Below, in pieces: positions 1 to 11,399 of a stretch of 64,000 nucleotides of DNA. The notes beneath the pieces are model-generated. The model ran no database searches. It was not told where the DNA came from and worked only from the letters and a program-made list of their open reading frames with translations. Position numbers and translations under genes: made by a program. The stretch is taken from NCBI RefSeq assembly GCF_030272615.1, contig NC_081415.1, positions 262,198,425 to 262,262,424 of the forward strand, written 5' to 3'. How positions within the stretch are numbered: position 1 is the stretch's first letter; every line of letters begins with the position of its first letter. Source of the DNA: Cryptomeria japonica (Eukaryota; Streptophyta; Pinopsida; Cupressales; Cupressaceae).

Positions 1-1
1 G

Positions 2-821
2 GATTTTGAAACTGAATCCCTTGAGGAAAAATCTGCTAAAAAAGGAAAGGGAAAGCCACTGGAAAGAAGGCGCAGAAAAAGAATACTAAAAAGGGGAGCA
101 ATTCTGACTTCAACCATGTTCTGGTTGAATCTGAGGAGGAGGCTGAAGAAAACAAGATGGTTGATAGTTAGGATAAAGAAGGGGAGGGTAACCCAGTAAT
201 GGACAATTTGGAGGCTGTGAATACCACAAGTCTACATAAGGAGGAAAAAGGGGATAAAAGTGACAATGGTGACAAAGATACTATTAAGGCCTTATGTGAG
301 ACCATCGCTACTATGGTGAAGGATGTTAACAGTCTGAAAACTGATACACGGGCCATTGCAAGAATTACAGTTGGTGACAAGCCCTTGGCGGATCATGTTA
401 AAGAGTTGGTGGTCGTTCTGCATAATGCAGAAGCTATTGAATGTATGGTTGGAAAAATAATAGCAATGGAAAAAAAGGTCAATGAGATGGGAGATAGAAA
501 GGAAATGGAAAAAAAATGAAAGATTTTGGTAGCAGAATTGACAGGCTGGAGCTCAACGTCAAGAAGATTGCCGACCAAAATTTCCAAATCCTCAAATCTT
601 TGGTGGACAACATGAACATCCTTATTAATAGGTTCGAGAATAATGCAGAGAAGGATGGTGATTAAGAGCAGTTGAACAAGAAGGGTCATGAAAGGAGGAC
701 CAGAGCTAACACAAAGAATAAGGGCGACATCAAAGGTAGTGAGCTGGAGGATCTGAAGACCTCGGCAAACAACATGAAACAAATGGTTGTTCACGCTGAG
801 GAAATTATGAATAGTATTTAG
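2..821 (+). pseudogene. Lysine/glutamate-rich coiled-coil ORF remnant, probably LINE-borne
   Basis: I do not recognise the family. The frame begins outside the window. An early part is rich in K, E and S (KKGKGKATGKKAQKK), followed by acidic stretches and then heptad-like text (KALCETIATMVKDVNSLKTD; RIDRLELNVKKIADQNFQ) typical of coiled coils. It is broken: a frame change near base 52, a stop at 175-177, and a run of eight A at 509-516 where the reading frame moves into the overlapping ATG at 516. The last part ends at 819-821 after one further in-frame stop. About 200 bases of T-rich untranslated sequence follow and end in TTAATCAAAA near 1020, the same ending as the LINE at 61.5 kb. A LINE-associated accessory or ORF1-like protein is my best guess. 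Confidence 0.45.
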
Positions 822-1027
822 TTTTTGTTGTTGTCCTTGGTTCTATCTCTTTGTTGTCTGTTCTGAGTTACTATATTATGTATTGTTGTGTTAAGTTGAT
901 CCCTTTCAGTGGGTTCATTTTGTCTTTTTGAAGTGATCAAGCACTTTTTTAGCAGTTCTATTTTCCTGGCTTGTACAAGGTACGGGTAACTTTCAAATAC
1001 CTACTTTTACTTAATCAAAACTTGATA

Positions 1028-1228
1028 AAATACCTAGGTATCCCATTTTTCAAAGTTGCTATGAGGACTAGACTATGGGATGATACTATTGGAAAATGAA
1101 AAAATAAATCAAAAGTGTGGAAAGATGACTAGCTAACGATGGAGGGTAGGATTCTAATGATAAATGTTTTTCTTGTAGCAAAATTAACATACATGATTAT
1201 GTTTATACAACTCATGAAGAATTCCACA
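1028..1228 (+). pseudogene. LINE (L1-type) reverse transcriptase fragment
   Basis: The translation reads YLGIPFFKVAMRTRLW, then WKDD, then TMEGRILMINVFLVAKLTYM. This is the conserved block near the C-terminus of plant L1-type LINE RT (YLGIP...W....L..AGR..LI..VL...P.Y). It has two in-frame stops (near 1097 and 1136) and no flanking RT motifs. The preceding ORF with its AATCAAAA end abuts it directly, as if a younger LINE copy had inserted into this older one. Not functional. Confidence 0.7.
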
Positions 1229-1946
1229 TGAGATAGGAATGCAGTTGTGATGAGATTTTATGGGAGGTCTCTAATGAGGTAAAAATAATACCATTATTCA
1301 ATTGAAATATGGTGAGGAGAAGAAAAATTATGGATTCATGGATATTTATTTCTCTTCAAAGTGTTGATTGAAAAGTTTGCAAACTAGGAGAGTTTACAAA
1401 ATTGTGGTTTCAACCACAACAAAATGAGATTAAATCTCTCCTAATTTCTAATGGAAGTCTCCCCCTATGATTCACTACTCTACCTTTATAAAATAAGATA
1501 CAGGTTTCAACTTCTAATATAACTTTGGTGGTGCATCATCCTATCCTCTTTTTTCAAGATAGATGTTATTCTTTTCCTCTTTTTTCAAGAAAGAATTTAC
1601 AATATAGAGCAGCAATAATTCTTACAATTTCACTATTACAAATTAACTTAGAATGCAAGAATGATACAATATGGATAAAGAAAGAATCAAAGTTTCTATA
1701 AAGGTGCAAAGTCCTTCGTTTCTTCTTCAGGACGGGAAAAAGTTCTTAAGCTCAAATTCTTAAAAGTCACTACTATCCTATCAACCTTTTTACAAATACT
1801 TTTGTAACCCAATGTGCTAATTAAGAAAATCAAAGTAAAGCACTAAGTCTTTAAACTAACTCCTAATTACAACTTTCGATAATATTTTTCTAAAATGATA
1901 ATATGAAGCTCAAAGTCTTCAAGTTATGATTTTCTTTTCCAAGATG
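1229..1946. other. Anonymous AT-rich repeat sequence, left half of a split locus
   Basis: No reading frame of note. It contains the phrase AAGCAC/TCAAAGTCTTCAA (near 1835 and 1903) that recurs on the far side of the solo LTR (near 3096 and 3165). The two sides are therefore parts of one parent repeat that the LTR interrupted. Confidence 0.4.
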
Positions 1947-1951
1947 ACACA

Positions 1952-3085
1952 TGTAATGTGGAAAAATTAGGGTTTCCACCATTAGAGGGATGAATCCAAT
2001 AGATCCAATGCCAAATGAAGAGGGATAGGGATTGAATACTTATTGGATTCAAGGTTGGTGTGAATTTGATTACCCTCTTTTGTGAGTTGAAATGATGAAT
2101 TAAGGTAAAATACTAAAAAATGAAGGTAAAACTGAAATAACAGTGAGCTACACACGCGTGATTTTTAAATGCGCTTGGATCTAAGTAATATAAGAGGAGT
2201 CAAATACTATTTTTGAAGGAGCTCCAAAAATGTTAGGATTGTGGTGGTGGACGCCCTGGTCCTCCTACTTTTTCGCACGCTAAAAAGGGTTGATTTGTTT
2301 TTGCAAATAATTCTTATTTTGAAGATCACAACTTTGTACCTGTTTCCTACATAGAAAAAGGGGAAATAGGTTGGGAATAGGGGCTTGCCTTACGTCAAAC
2401 CCATGTTTTGGAATTAACCATGAAATTGAGATAAATTTAATTGAAATGACTATAAGGAAAGATTCTCCTTTTGAGGGAGACATTGAATTATGACTGAAAA
2501 TTAAATTATGATAGCTCCTTGTGAAGTTTTGCTTGCCTCCACATGGAATTAGGGTTTATGAAGTCTTTAACAAAACTGGATGAATAATGTCTTCTTCAAT
2601 GCTTAAATATTGACTTTATTGTTGCTCCTAGGCTGAGGGAAGACTGATTAATTCTCAATTCCTCTTGAATGCTTGAATGTTTGATCTCATGTGTGCTTGA
2701 TTTCTTGTTATGTCCAAAATGAGAGGGGAAATCCTCTTAATATACTTGCTTGTCGGGAAAATTGACTAATTTTTCGACATGGGCCAACACGGAGAGGGGA
2801 ATCCTGCTCATTTTTTAAATGCAAAAATAGGTTTAAAGGGGGCCCAATTTAGGGAGGACCAAGGCATGGCACCCAAGTCCCAGTGAGGACTAGGGTGCTA
2901 CACCCTGGTCCTACCCTATTTGGGGTTAGGATTAAGGTTCCCAAGGGGGGGGGAGTTAAGGTTTATGCCATTTATGTGATTTATGAGCATAATCGGGTAT
3001 TTGAATAGGCTAAGGGGTGCAAACACTAAGGTGAAGACCCACATGCGGTCAAAATTGCAAAGGGTTACAATTTTAGGATGCTACA
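1952..3085 (-). mobile_element. Solo LTR, family C (copy 1)
   Basis: Read on the minus strand it starts TGTAGCATCCTAAAATTG and ends CCACATTACA. It is flanked by an exact 5-bp duplication ACACA (1947-1951 and 3086-3090). There is no internal region, primer-binding site or polypurine tract next to it, so it is a solo LTR left by LTR-LTR recombination. A second copy of the family lies at 49552-51226 in the same orientation; the two share the TGTAGC start and the text around GGGTGCAAACACTAAGGTG. A TATA-like GTATATTAAG lies near 2740 on the minus strand. The superfamily cannot be told without coding sequence. Confidence 0.75.
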
Positions 3086-3090
3086 ACACA

Positions 3091-3685
3091 ATAAAGCACA
3101 AAGTCTTCAAAGTGTAACCTTAATATATTTCACCTAACTTTATCTTGAAAATACCAATATGAAGCACAAAGTCTTCAAAATGATCTATCAAAATCACCAA
3201 TTCCTAATTCTATTAACAAGAGTTAAAATATGACACAAATTTCACAAATTAACAATTGCCTCTGCTCTTTAACAATATTCTCTCAACGCACCTTTACTTG
3301 AGAAAAATAAGAATTTATAATGAAAATGACATAAGAACACTCTCACCATAAACAATGAATGAATCCAACACAAAGTCTAGATGCCAATGCTTTCTTCTTA
3401 TTTCATCAAGTTTGTAAAATCACAACAGTAACACAAAGTTTCACTTTTTCTCTTCACTTCAACAGAGTTTTGGCATATTGATTAAACATTATAGCCCAAA
3501 ATTACAATAAGCAACCTCATATATATAGGAGATGCGCGTTGAGAAAAACTAGGAAAAACTGACTAATATAAATAAGAGTCCTAATTGACTTTGGACTTGT
3601 GCATTGCCTAAGTGCAAAATCTAAATGCAAAATGACACTTGAGGTGTCAAAGTCTTATTCAAAAATGCATCTACTATGAAAAATA
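3091..3685. other. Anonymous repeat, probably 3' flank of the unknown minus-strand ORF
   Basis: AT-rich with no coding signal. It carries two copies of AAGCACAAAGTCTTCAA about 70 bases apart (near 3096 and 3165) and a TATATATAGG stretch near 3518. Since it lies directly downstream of the minus-strand frame ending at 3686, it may be that element's 3' untranslated region. Confidence 0.35.
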
Positions 3686-6115
3686 CTAAGTGTCACCAGA
3701 CACTTCATTTTGATCATGCTTCATGAATTCCTCAAACTTTTGTAGAACTTCTTTCATTTGTTCCTGGTCAGGTCCCTTAGTGTGACTTGTGATGACCTTA
3801 ACCTGGGTGATAGAATCTTTGAGGCTCACGTAGTATTTCTTGTGCTTCTTCAGAAGTGAGGCTAGATCATCCAGATTTACTTGGATATCGATCAACTTAT
3901 CAATTGAGGACAAGGAAAAAGCTTGTTTGTCAACCTCTTCACCAATTAGCACACTAAATTCCTTGACAATAGCATCCTCATGAAGGGGCTTCTGGTTCTC
4001 ATCTAGGAAAGTGCAAGGAAGAGTTGATAGCTTCTCGATGATGTCTTTCCCTTTGTCATTACATTATTTTTGTGTTTTCCTCAAATCTTTGATAATCATC
4101 TCTATTGTGTTCATTTGATGTTCCAATATCTCTCTTTTCTCAATGTACATATCCCTTGAAGGGAGAACTCCATTGTCAACTAGAATATCCAATTGGAAAT
4201 CACCTAACTTCAACCATGAGTCAAAGTCCTTCTCATGTGCTTCTAATTCATTTTTAAAAAAAATCAAAGTTTTATCAATTTCAATTTTTACCTCCTACAA
4301 GTTGTTTACAAGAGTAGCAGCTGAACATAGAAGATGAGTTCCTTGGCTCAATAGTGTATCCATCCATTCACCAACTATTCTCCCACAAGAGTTTACCTGT
4401 TCATCTTGTTTAATAATTTTCTCATCCACTAAAGAAGTGACCGGATCGATTACCTCTGATGATTTGGTAATCTTGATTAGGACTTTTGTGAATTGATCAA
4501 CTTGTTTCTTCAATTTATCTCTCTGAACTTTCTCTTCATTGAACATTGCCATAAGATGCTAGAGAGAATTTTGAGCATCTTCAATTGTACCTTCATGTGT
4601 TTTCTTTCCCAAATCAATTATATTGATGATATAATCAGTAGCCTACACTTTATCCAAGTCTGTGTCCAGAGTAGGAATTTCCATTTCTACATACTTGTTC
4701 TTTGATTGATCTATTCTCAACTTGGACAAAGTCCTAGCCTTATTTATGATCTTGGGCTTAAAAGGAACCAATTAATTGAAATCAAAGTCATCTAGAGAGA
4801 TGGTTTGCTTCTTTCTCTTAGGAGTGTTAGACACTAGCCAGGGTGGCAATGGTGTGTCATCATCCACCCCAATAGTCAACACTTGTGTTGCCAACTCCTG
4901 AGATTGAACACTTGTAGTAACAATGGGTAGAGTTGAGGTAATAATGAAAGGTGTATTTCAAGTAGTAGAAACCAAAGGAGGAACTTGGGTTTCTAACATG
5001 AATTTATCAAAAAATTCCAACATGGAAGAAGTGACCTTAGACAAATTGGGAAGGAAAATAGTATCAAGGTTTTCATGAGGTGTATCAAGGGAAGATTCAC
5101 TTGTGGAAGTGGAGGGAATAACATGAATTTTGAGAGATTGGGATGAAAATGACACAATGGAACCCAAAGGAATGGTATCAATAACTAAGACTGAAGTAGT
5201 ACTTGTGATATCACATGATGTAGGAGGAACACCTTCTTGCGTCTCTTGAGACTAGGAAATACTTGGGATTTCAGGTAATCACTCCCCATCAAATTCTCCT
5301 TCTTATTCCTACTCATTTTCTTCTTCTCCTTCAACCTCATCATGAACTTTAATCTCTTGAGTTGAAGACTCATCTTAGCTCTTACCTTTTCCAACAATGA
5401 ACTTGAACTTTGGACCCCTAGGAGCTGTTGGATCTTGTTTGTTCCTCGTCCTCAATTCTGAAGTCTTTCCTACATGTCCTATGGTGTTATCCTCATATCT
5501 GGTTTGGAAAGGCTTTAATTGAATGCCATGCAGATTCAACCAAACATTGGTGTTAGAAAGGATATTATGGAACTTGGCCCTTATTGAAGTATTCTCCTTT
5601 TGGGACCATTGAATAAGAGGCAAAGGTGATCCAGAAACTTTATTTTTCTCAAACATAGGATCTAGGATGCCTCCATCCTCTTCAAGATCCTCAACAACAT
5701 CATCAAGATCAAAATTCTTAATTTTTTCTACTGTCAGATGATAGTATTCAAGTCTCTAGATGTCCTCTTCAATTCTGCAATCAATCCATACATCTTCAAT
5801 CTAATGAACATGGGTGTAGTTCTTCTTGATCTTTTTCTTCATGCCTTGTAGTCAAAATATTGGCTGTCTTTGAAGAATCTCATAGTCACTCTACTCATCT
5901 CCTCCTCCATGGCAAGGGCCTTGTATATGGAATTGATGGAGTATCTCCCTATGGCAATGGAAAACTTAAGACCTGTCTTATGAGCCCCAAATGGATGCTC
6001 ATGGTTTAATATCATTTGGTAAGCCATCTCCATAGGAATGATCTTATCTGATAGATACCTTGGGAGCATGAAGGGTTCTCCATCAAAGCATCTAATCTTG
6101 ATATATTTAAATGTA
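3686..6115 (-). pseudogene. Unknown large ORF, C-terminal portion (about 810 codons)
   Basis: Family not recognised. After the solo LTR interruption the frame resumes with TFKYIKIRCFDGEPFMLPRY and runs to the stop at 3686. Most of it stays in one frame, with a few stops and one frame change between 5656 and 5839. The first 100 residues are compact and globular (MEMAYQMILNHEHPFGAHK). The middle is acidic and S/T-rich, including a run of E near 5300. The last 350 residues look like coiled coil (FNEEKVQRDKLKKQVDQFTK; EILEHQMNTIEMIIKDL). No RT, integrase, protease or zinc-knuckle motif is visible. Long retention of one frame suggests a real repeat-family protein that died fairly recently. It continues upstream at 9188-10174. 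Confidence 0.6.
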
Positions 6116-6120
6116 GGAAA

Positions 6121-9100
6121 TGAAGAGCACAAGTGATCATTGAGAGGGGGTGAATCAGTGATATTCTAAAACTTTAAACTAAAGTATGAAAATACAAATA
6201 GATTAATAATACACAAAAAAAAAAAGATCACATAACACAAGAATTTATGAGGAAAACCCAATGTGGGAAAAACCTCGATGAGAATAGATTTTGGAGTCTA
6301 TTGCTCCAATCCAGCCTCACAACAAAACCATTGGTTACAACTTTTATGGGAACCAACCCAAAGGAGCACCAACCCTTGAAGTTTATGGGCACCAACCCAA
6401 AGGCGCACCAACCCCCTATCTGAGCACCCACTCAAATGATTACAATAAGTAAATATTCAATTACAAATAAGCACCTTGTTACAAATGAAGTTTTGTAACT
6501 CATAATTATTCTGCTCTTGAGATTTACCTGATTCTTTTCTGCTCACAAGCTCTGACCTCTACTCTCTAATCTTAGTTATCAATCTTTGTCTTATTCTTGT
6601 CTCTACAAATGGCTCTCCTTTTTCTTCTCTAATCACTCCTCCTTCTTTGTCTCTCATAGTGTATATAACCCACTATGTTTTTTGCCACAACTCTCTGCTC
6701 TCAGATCTCTGAACTCCACCTTTGTGCTCTTCTCTGTCTACTTTGTGCTCAGGCTCTCATCCACTTCTTGTCTCCTCTACACATTTGAATATTTTGCATA
6801 CAATCTCTTTTGTTGTGTTATACCTACACTGGCATCGTGTTATACACACCTACGTAAAATACTTTTTTAGGATGCTCTTACTTCTCTATTTTTTCTGCAA
6901 CTCTTTTATTCTCTACTTTTTTGTTCTGCAACTATCTTCACACATTATTTTTTGTAACACTACATCTCACTATCTTTCTTCCGGTTCACCACCTAACTCA
7001 TTCAGTTTAGCGTCCACCTCGTTATCTCTACTAGCTCTGCACACCTACCTCTGTCACATCAAGACTACACTCTCTCTATCATCTTTGTACACTGTGCATT
7101 TTCCCTCCAAGAGTGAATTTTAAATTTGATCTTCTTAGCCTCTGAGAAATCATGTTTCCAGACGGTTTTGATTCTTTGTACATCCTCTCAGACAAATAAT
7201 TGTTAACAATAAATATATCCTCTCTGTCATCACATCATTCTCTGTGTATCGATTACTAAGTTTAGTAATATTGATCTACTCATATGATCTAATATCCTTC
7301 CTTGAGCCACAAAATTGTCTGCAACTTGGTTTCAATTAAATGCAGCATCATTATTTCTCAATCTTCTCTGATTGGATGGAAAACTACTTCATTTATGTGC
7401 ACCAACTCTACAAGCACCAACCTCTGCATATCAAATTTCCTTTCAATTTTCTTTCTTTCCATATGTCTTCATTTTCATCATCCAAGTCACTTGGTCAAAT
7501 TTGGTCAATAGCCACATGGACCAATTTGCCTATCGACATGCATCTATGGCATCAAAAACTTCATATGTCTTTTGGTCAACCTCAGTCAACCATCTGCATA
7601 AACAATTCATCTATCGGGACACATATGTGGTATTAAAAACATCCCAAACTGTCAAAAACTCAATTAGGGTTTATCAAAAACCCTATCTCTATTTTGTAGC
7701 ACTCCATTTTCCCTTATTTAATCTCCTTGCAAAATGACGAGATCCATTTTGTCCATTGTCTCTATATTTCTATGCATTTTTTTTGTTATAAACCCTTCCT
7801 TGCGATATGGCGAAAATATATTGGCTTGAATCCTTGTGGACTCTACAGATAATTCAAACGTCTTTCCACGTGGTCTCCAACTCCTTTTCTCTATTTCACT
7901 GAGTATTTGGGTCAATAAAAAAATTTGACCATGAAATGGCAAGATATCCCCACAGTCACATTTTCTTTACCCTTGTCATCATACTCCCTTTTTGTTATTT
8001 CTCTAGCGGTCAAAACACTCTGGTAGTCTTCTTAACGAAATGGTTAAAGTCCTCAATGAAAGTCAATAAAAAGTGCATTGTGTGCTTCTCACATTACTAC
8101 TATACCTCAGGAGACTAGACGATCACTGACACACCCGTTATATGCATTTGCAATTTTGTAGAACCCTTGGTCAATGCAAAAAGTTGACCTACGAAATGGC
8201 AAAAAGGTCAAGTAGTCAATAATACGCATGTTATTGGCTTTCGCAGTTTCTCGGAGCATGATAGTCAACACATAAACCTTACTACTAAATAGAGAAGATC
8301 AAAAACCTGTTTCACAACTTAGTTGATCAACACAAAATGTTTTCCTGTGAAGTAGCGAAAAATACAAAACCTATGTGTTATATACACATTTGTTGTTTCA
8401 CGACTACCTTGGTCTGCATGAAGTGTTTCTTAATAAAATACCGATGGCAATAACTTGGTGTGTTATGCACATCTCCTATCTACTGTCGTTTTGCAGCGGC
8501 CTTTGGTCAACGCAGAAATTTGACAGTGAGATAGTTATAGCGATAACACGATGTGTTATGTGCACATCGTTGCAACAGAGTGCGACTAACATGATGTGTT
8601 AGTGAAATGACAACCATACTTTTTCTCAATCAAACCAGCTCACCCAATGCATTTCCAACTCAATGGCCTATGTATTCCTTGTCCAATAACACATCCCAAT
8701 GACACACTTCATGCTTTCCTTCTGTATCTTCATGTGAGACTGACACGATGTGTTATGTTATGTTGCAACAACACTTTTTCTCTTGGTCAAACCTGTTTGC
8801 CTTGTGCCATCACAACTCTATGGCCTTGATCCTCTATCCACATGCAAATCCAATAGTTGACTCCATTGTCCTCTCTATCTTATTTGAGTTCATTTACTCC
8901 ATGCATATCCATTCAACATGTACAACTGCAATCAAATTTGCTTACCTTTGTCAATCTGGGACCACACCATCTCTATCAAACATAATATCTTTGCATGCCT
9001 TTACATCTAAGTCCAATGGTTATGGAGCTATCACTCTGCACACTCTCTATCATGTTGCACTTGCTCTCTATGGCACTAATCATCTCTACATCTTTGTCCA

Positions 9101-9182
9101 CTGCAACTTCTCAACTGTTGACATTTCTCTATCAAGCTGCATCTTCTCAATTGTTGACATCAATGACAACCTTATGCCAACA
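6121..9182 (-). mobile_element. 3.06-kb solo LTR, Ty1/copia type
   Basis: On the minus strand it begins TGTTGGCATAAGGTTGTCAT and ends GTGCTCTTCA. The plus-strand edge TGAAGAGCAC...TTGAGAGGGGG matches the end of copia element E's LTR (TGTTGAGCAC...TTGAGAGATGGGG), and the start matches E's TGTTGGAAG...GTTGTCATTGATG. It is bracketed by a perfect 5-bp duplication GGAAA (6116-6120 and 9183-9187) and interrupts a reading frame that continues on both sides. No coding domain lies inside, so it is a long solo LTR. The short translations seen within it are chance frames in T/C-rich DNA. Confidence 0.8.
7905..8830. repeat. Degenerate ~90-bp tandem repeat with palindromic core inside the solo LTR
   Basis: The recurring phrase is TTGGTCAAnGCAAAAA-TTGACC-TGAAATGGCGA (near 7909, 8169, 8322, 8410 and 8503, less clear near 8005 and 8790). 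Most copies also hold a palindrome of the form TGTGTTATnnGCACA: 8371-8391, 8455-8473, 8548-8570 (ACGATGTG...CACATCGT), and a decayed copy near 8740. Spacing in the best-kept copies is 86-93 bases. It lies within 6121-9182. Confidence 0.55.
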
Positions 9183-9187
9183 GGAAA

Positions 9188-10174
9188 TTGTAAGAAAATA
9201 TAGCCATATTCACTCACCACGTTCCAAGACTCATCTAACACTCTCTTGTTCTGAAGATATTTATCAAATAAGCACATGTAATGAGAAAAGAAGGCATCAT
9301 TAGCCCTCCTAAAATGGTGCAAACTCTCCTTGAGAGTCAACTAAGGGAATTACTTGTAAACAAGAACCTGACTCCTGTCACCTGTGGTAGACAAACCTGG
9401 AAAATTCCTCAAAAAGATGGTTACATAGACAAGATAGGAAGTCATATAAAATTTCAAGGTGGTGGGCACCTTGGTCAACTTCTCACACAAAGCATATGTA
9501 ATCTACTTGCCCCAATAAAAAAATTTCTTGTTTTAACTGATAATGTAAATGTATAGATACATCCACTTGTAGTAAGTGTTGGAAGTTGGGAGGCCTTTTA
9601 CCCTACTAAGAAGAGTAATGAGATCATTCAACTCTTCAATGAAATCACTACGAGGAAGAGTCTCTGGCCATCTTACAATTGTAGGCCTAAGATTATTTAA
9701 CCAATTTTCATTGATATTCCTTCTGCACTTATCTGAATTGTTGTCAAAGTAAGTCACAGCTGATTGCACGTCAATATTAGCATAATGCTCTATGGGTGGA
9801 CACTTGAAAATTGTGTCAAAGTCCTCATCAAGCTTGATGAGTGTCTTATTTCCATCTGCATCATTCACCGATCTGGTTATAGGATCATACGTGTTATCTA
9901 GGGCTAACACAAATTCTAGATTTTGTGTAGACATGGGAAAGGTTGCCACTAGATGAATTCCATTGTTGATGGTAGGCTCCATTTTGTAAGACACCATTGG
10001 TTCTTTGACTCTTTTCAATAATTCATTGAGATCCACATGGCCAATATCTGTATCTCTTATATTATCAATATTGGATGATGTAGACGAAGGAGGAAAAACT
10101 AAATGAATCTCTTGCTTTGTGAACTTCATTGATCTCTTACTAGGTGAAGGCTTTGTCATTTGTGATAAATGCAC
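9188..10174 (-). pseudogene. Unknown large ORF, N-terminal portion (about 330 codons)
   Basis: Family not recognised. It starts at ATG 10172-10174 with MHLSQMTKPSPSKRSMKF and stays in one frame to 9188, with only a few stops (9533-9535 and several before 9300). The end, SEYGYIFLQFP, joins directly to TFKYIKIRCFDGEP across the solo LTR and its duplicated target site, so the two parts are one frame of about 1,140 codons. No catalytic motif is seen. WLNNLRPTIVRWPETLPRSD and FDKYLQNKRVLDESW look like an ordinary globular fold. The hairpin array at 10297-11399 lies immediately upstream in the direction of transcription. Confidence 0.6.
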
Positions 10175-10296
10175 TGCAAAATGAAAAGATCATTATTTGA
10201 GATGATTAGCCTCCATAGGAATCTCATTTGATAGGATAAAATCTATTGATCAATCACAAATTGGCTAAAAACCACCAATTTGTAAGTGTGTGTACT

Positions 10297-10892
10297 AGGT
10301 GCAAATTGAACTTATAAGTTTGATTTGTACTTAATATAAGTGGAAAATCAATAACAAGTGCATATCAGACTTACAAGTCCGATTTGCACCTCAAGGATAG
10401 CAAAAACCAAAATAGGTGTATATCGGGTTTATATCCCCGATCTACACCTAGAAAAGAAGGGGAAAAAACAAAGGTGCATGTATCAGGTTTATAACCCCTA
10501 TATGCACTTGAGAGGACCAAAGAATGAAGGTGCATGTTGGGGATATAAACCCAATATGCACTTCAAAAAGAATATAATTTCTTAAGGTGTCGATTGGACA
10601 TACACCCCCAACCTACATTTAAAAAAGTAATTTCAGTGTAAGTCAAGGATATACTCCCGACCTACACTTGTGAGAAGAGTTGATAACAAAACACAGAATA
10701 AACATTGGTGATGGTCGGGGTTTTAACCTCGATCACCACCAATACTCAAAGAATGTGATGGAGATCGAGGTTACAAACCTGATCACCACCAATACTTAGG
10801 CAAGGCATACAAAACAAAGTGGGTGGCGAGACTATGTCCCCACCACACACCATGGAGAAAAGCTTTGGTGTATGACAAGGCCGCACACCATT
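10297..10892. repeat. Array of 11 imperfect-palindrome (hairpin) units, ~57-bp period
   Basis: Units lie at 10297-10332, 10357-10391, 10414-10449, 10472-10509, 10527-10563, 10584-10620, 10634-10670, 10704-10743, 10754-10791, 10819-10848 and 10864-10892. Each is a near-palindrome with 12-17-bp arms and a short AT loop. The third unit, for example, has AGGTGTATATCGGG facing CCCGATCTACACCT. Purine-rich spacers separate them. Arm sequences differ between units but still pair within each unit: GTGCA/TGCAC, GTGTA/TACAC, GTGAT/ATCAC. Three more units follow at 11262-11399. The array lies upstream of the unknown minus-strand ORF starting at 10174. Confidence 0.8.
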
Positions 10893-11261
10893 AAGGCACA
10901 ACAAAAATACGATCTGAGTCAGATTTAAATACGGTTCACACCATCAAATAGTGTTTTAAAACAAAAAGGAAGAATGAATGGCGGGTTCAAATACTAACAA
11001 CGTTCATCAAAGTAAGAACTTTAATGTATATTTTAGCATTCTAAAATCCTCTCTAGGCAGAGATATGATAAATAAAAAGTTGGGGAAAGATCAAAACATA
11101 CCTATGAAATATGAATCCAATTTCAAACAAGAAGAGCTCAATGCTTTAAGAATCTCCAAACAAACAAATGAAAAGAAATAAGGGCAAGATTCAATAATAA
11201 AAAGATAGGAAACATAAACAAAAACGGACTCTTAAAAGCATTAAATGATAAATCATGCATC

Positions 11262-11399
11262 ATTATGGTGTAAAACGGACTTATAGGTCCGATTTTCACT
11301 ATAATGCCCAAGATGGTATAAATTGTACCTATAGGTCCGATTGACACCAACATTGACCACCATGGTGCAATATTAGGTTTAAAACCTAACTTGACACCA
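11262..11399. repeat. Three further hairpin units of the same array
   Basis: Units are near 11262-11305 (TGGTGTAAAACGGAC facing GTCCGATTTTCACTA), 11313-11350 (TATAAATTG...CCTATAGG) and 11363-11399 (TGGTGCAATATTAGGTTT facing AAAACCTAACTTGACACCA). They share the GGTG...CACC outer ends of the main array. About 370 bases without clear units (10893-11261) separate them from it. Confidence 0.7.

Noticed and set aside
6586-7740. Several plus-strand frames of 60-133 codons, hydrophobic and Ser-rich
   Set aside because: They fall inside the 3.06-kb solo LTR, in T/C-rich sequence that gives Leu/Ser/Phe frames by chance; no signal or domain pattern.
10893-11261. Additional hairpin units between the two parts of the array
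   Set aside because: ATCTGAGTCAGAT near 10911 is self-complementary but lacks the GGTG/CACC ends and spacing of the array, so it is not counted.
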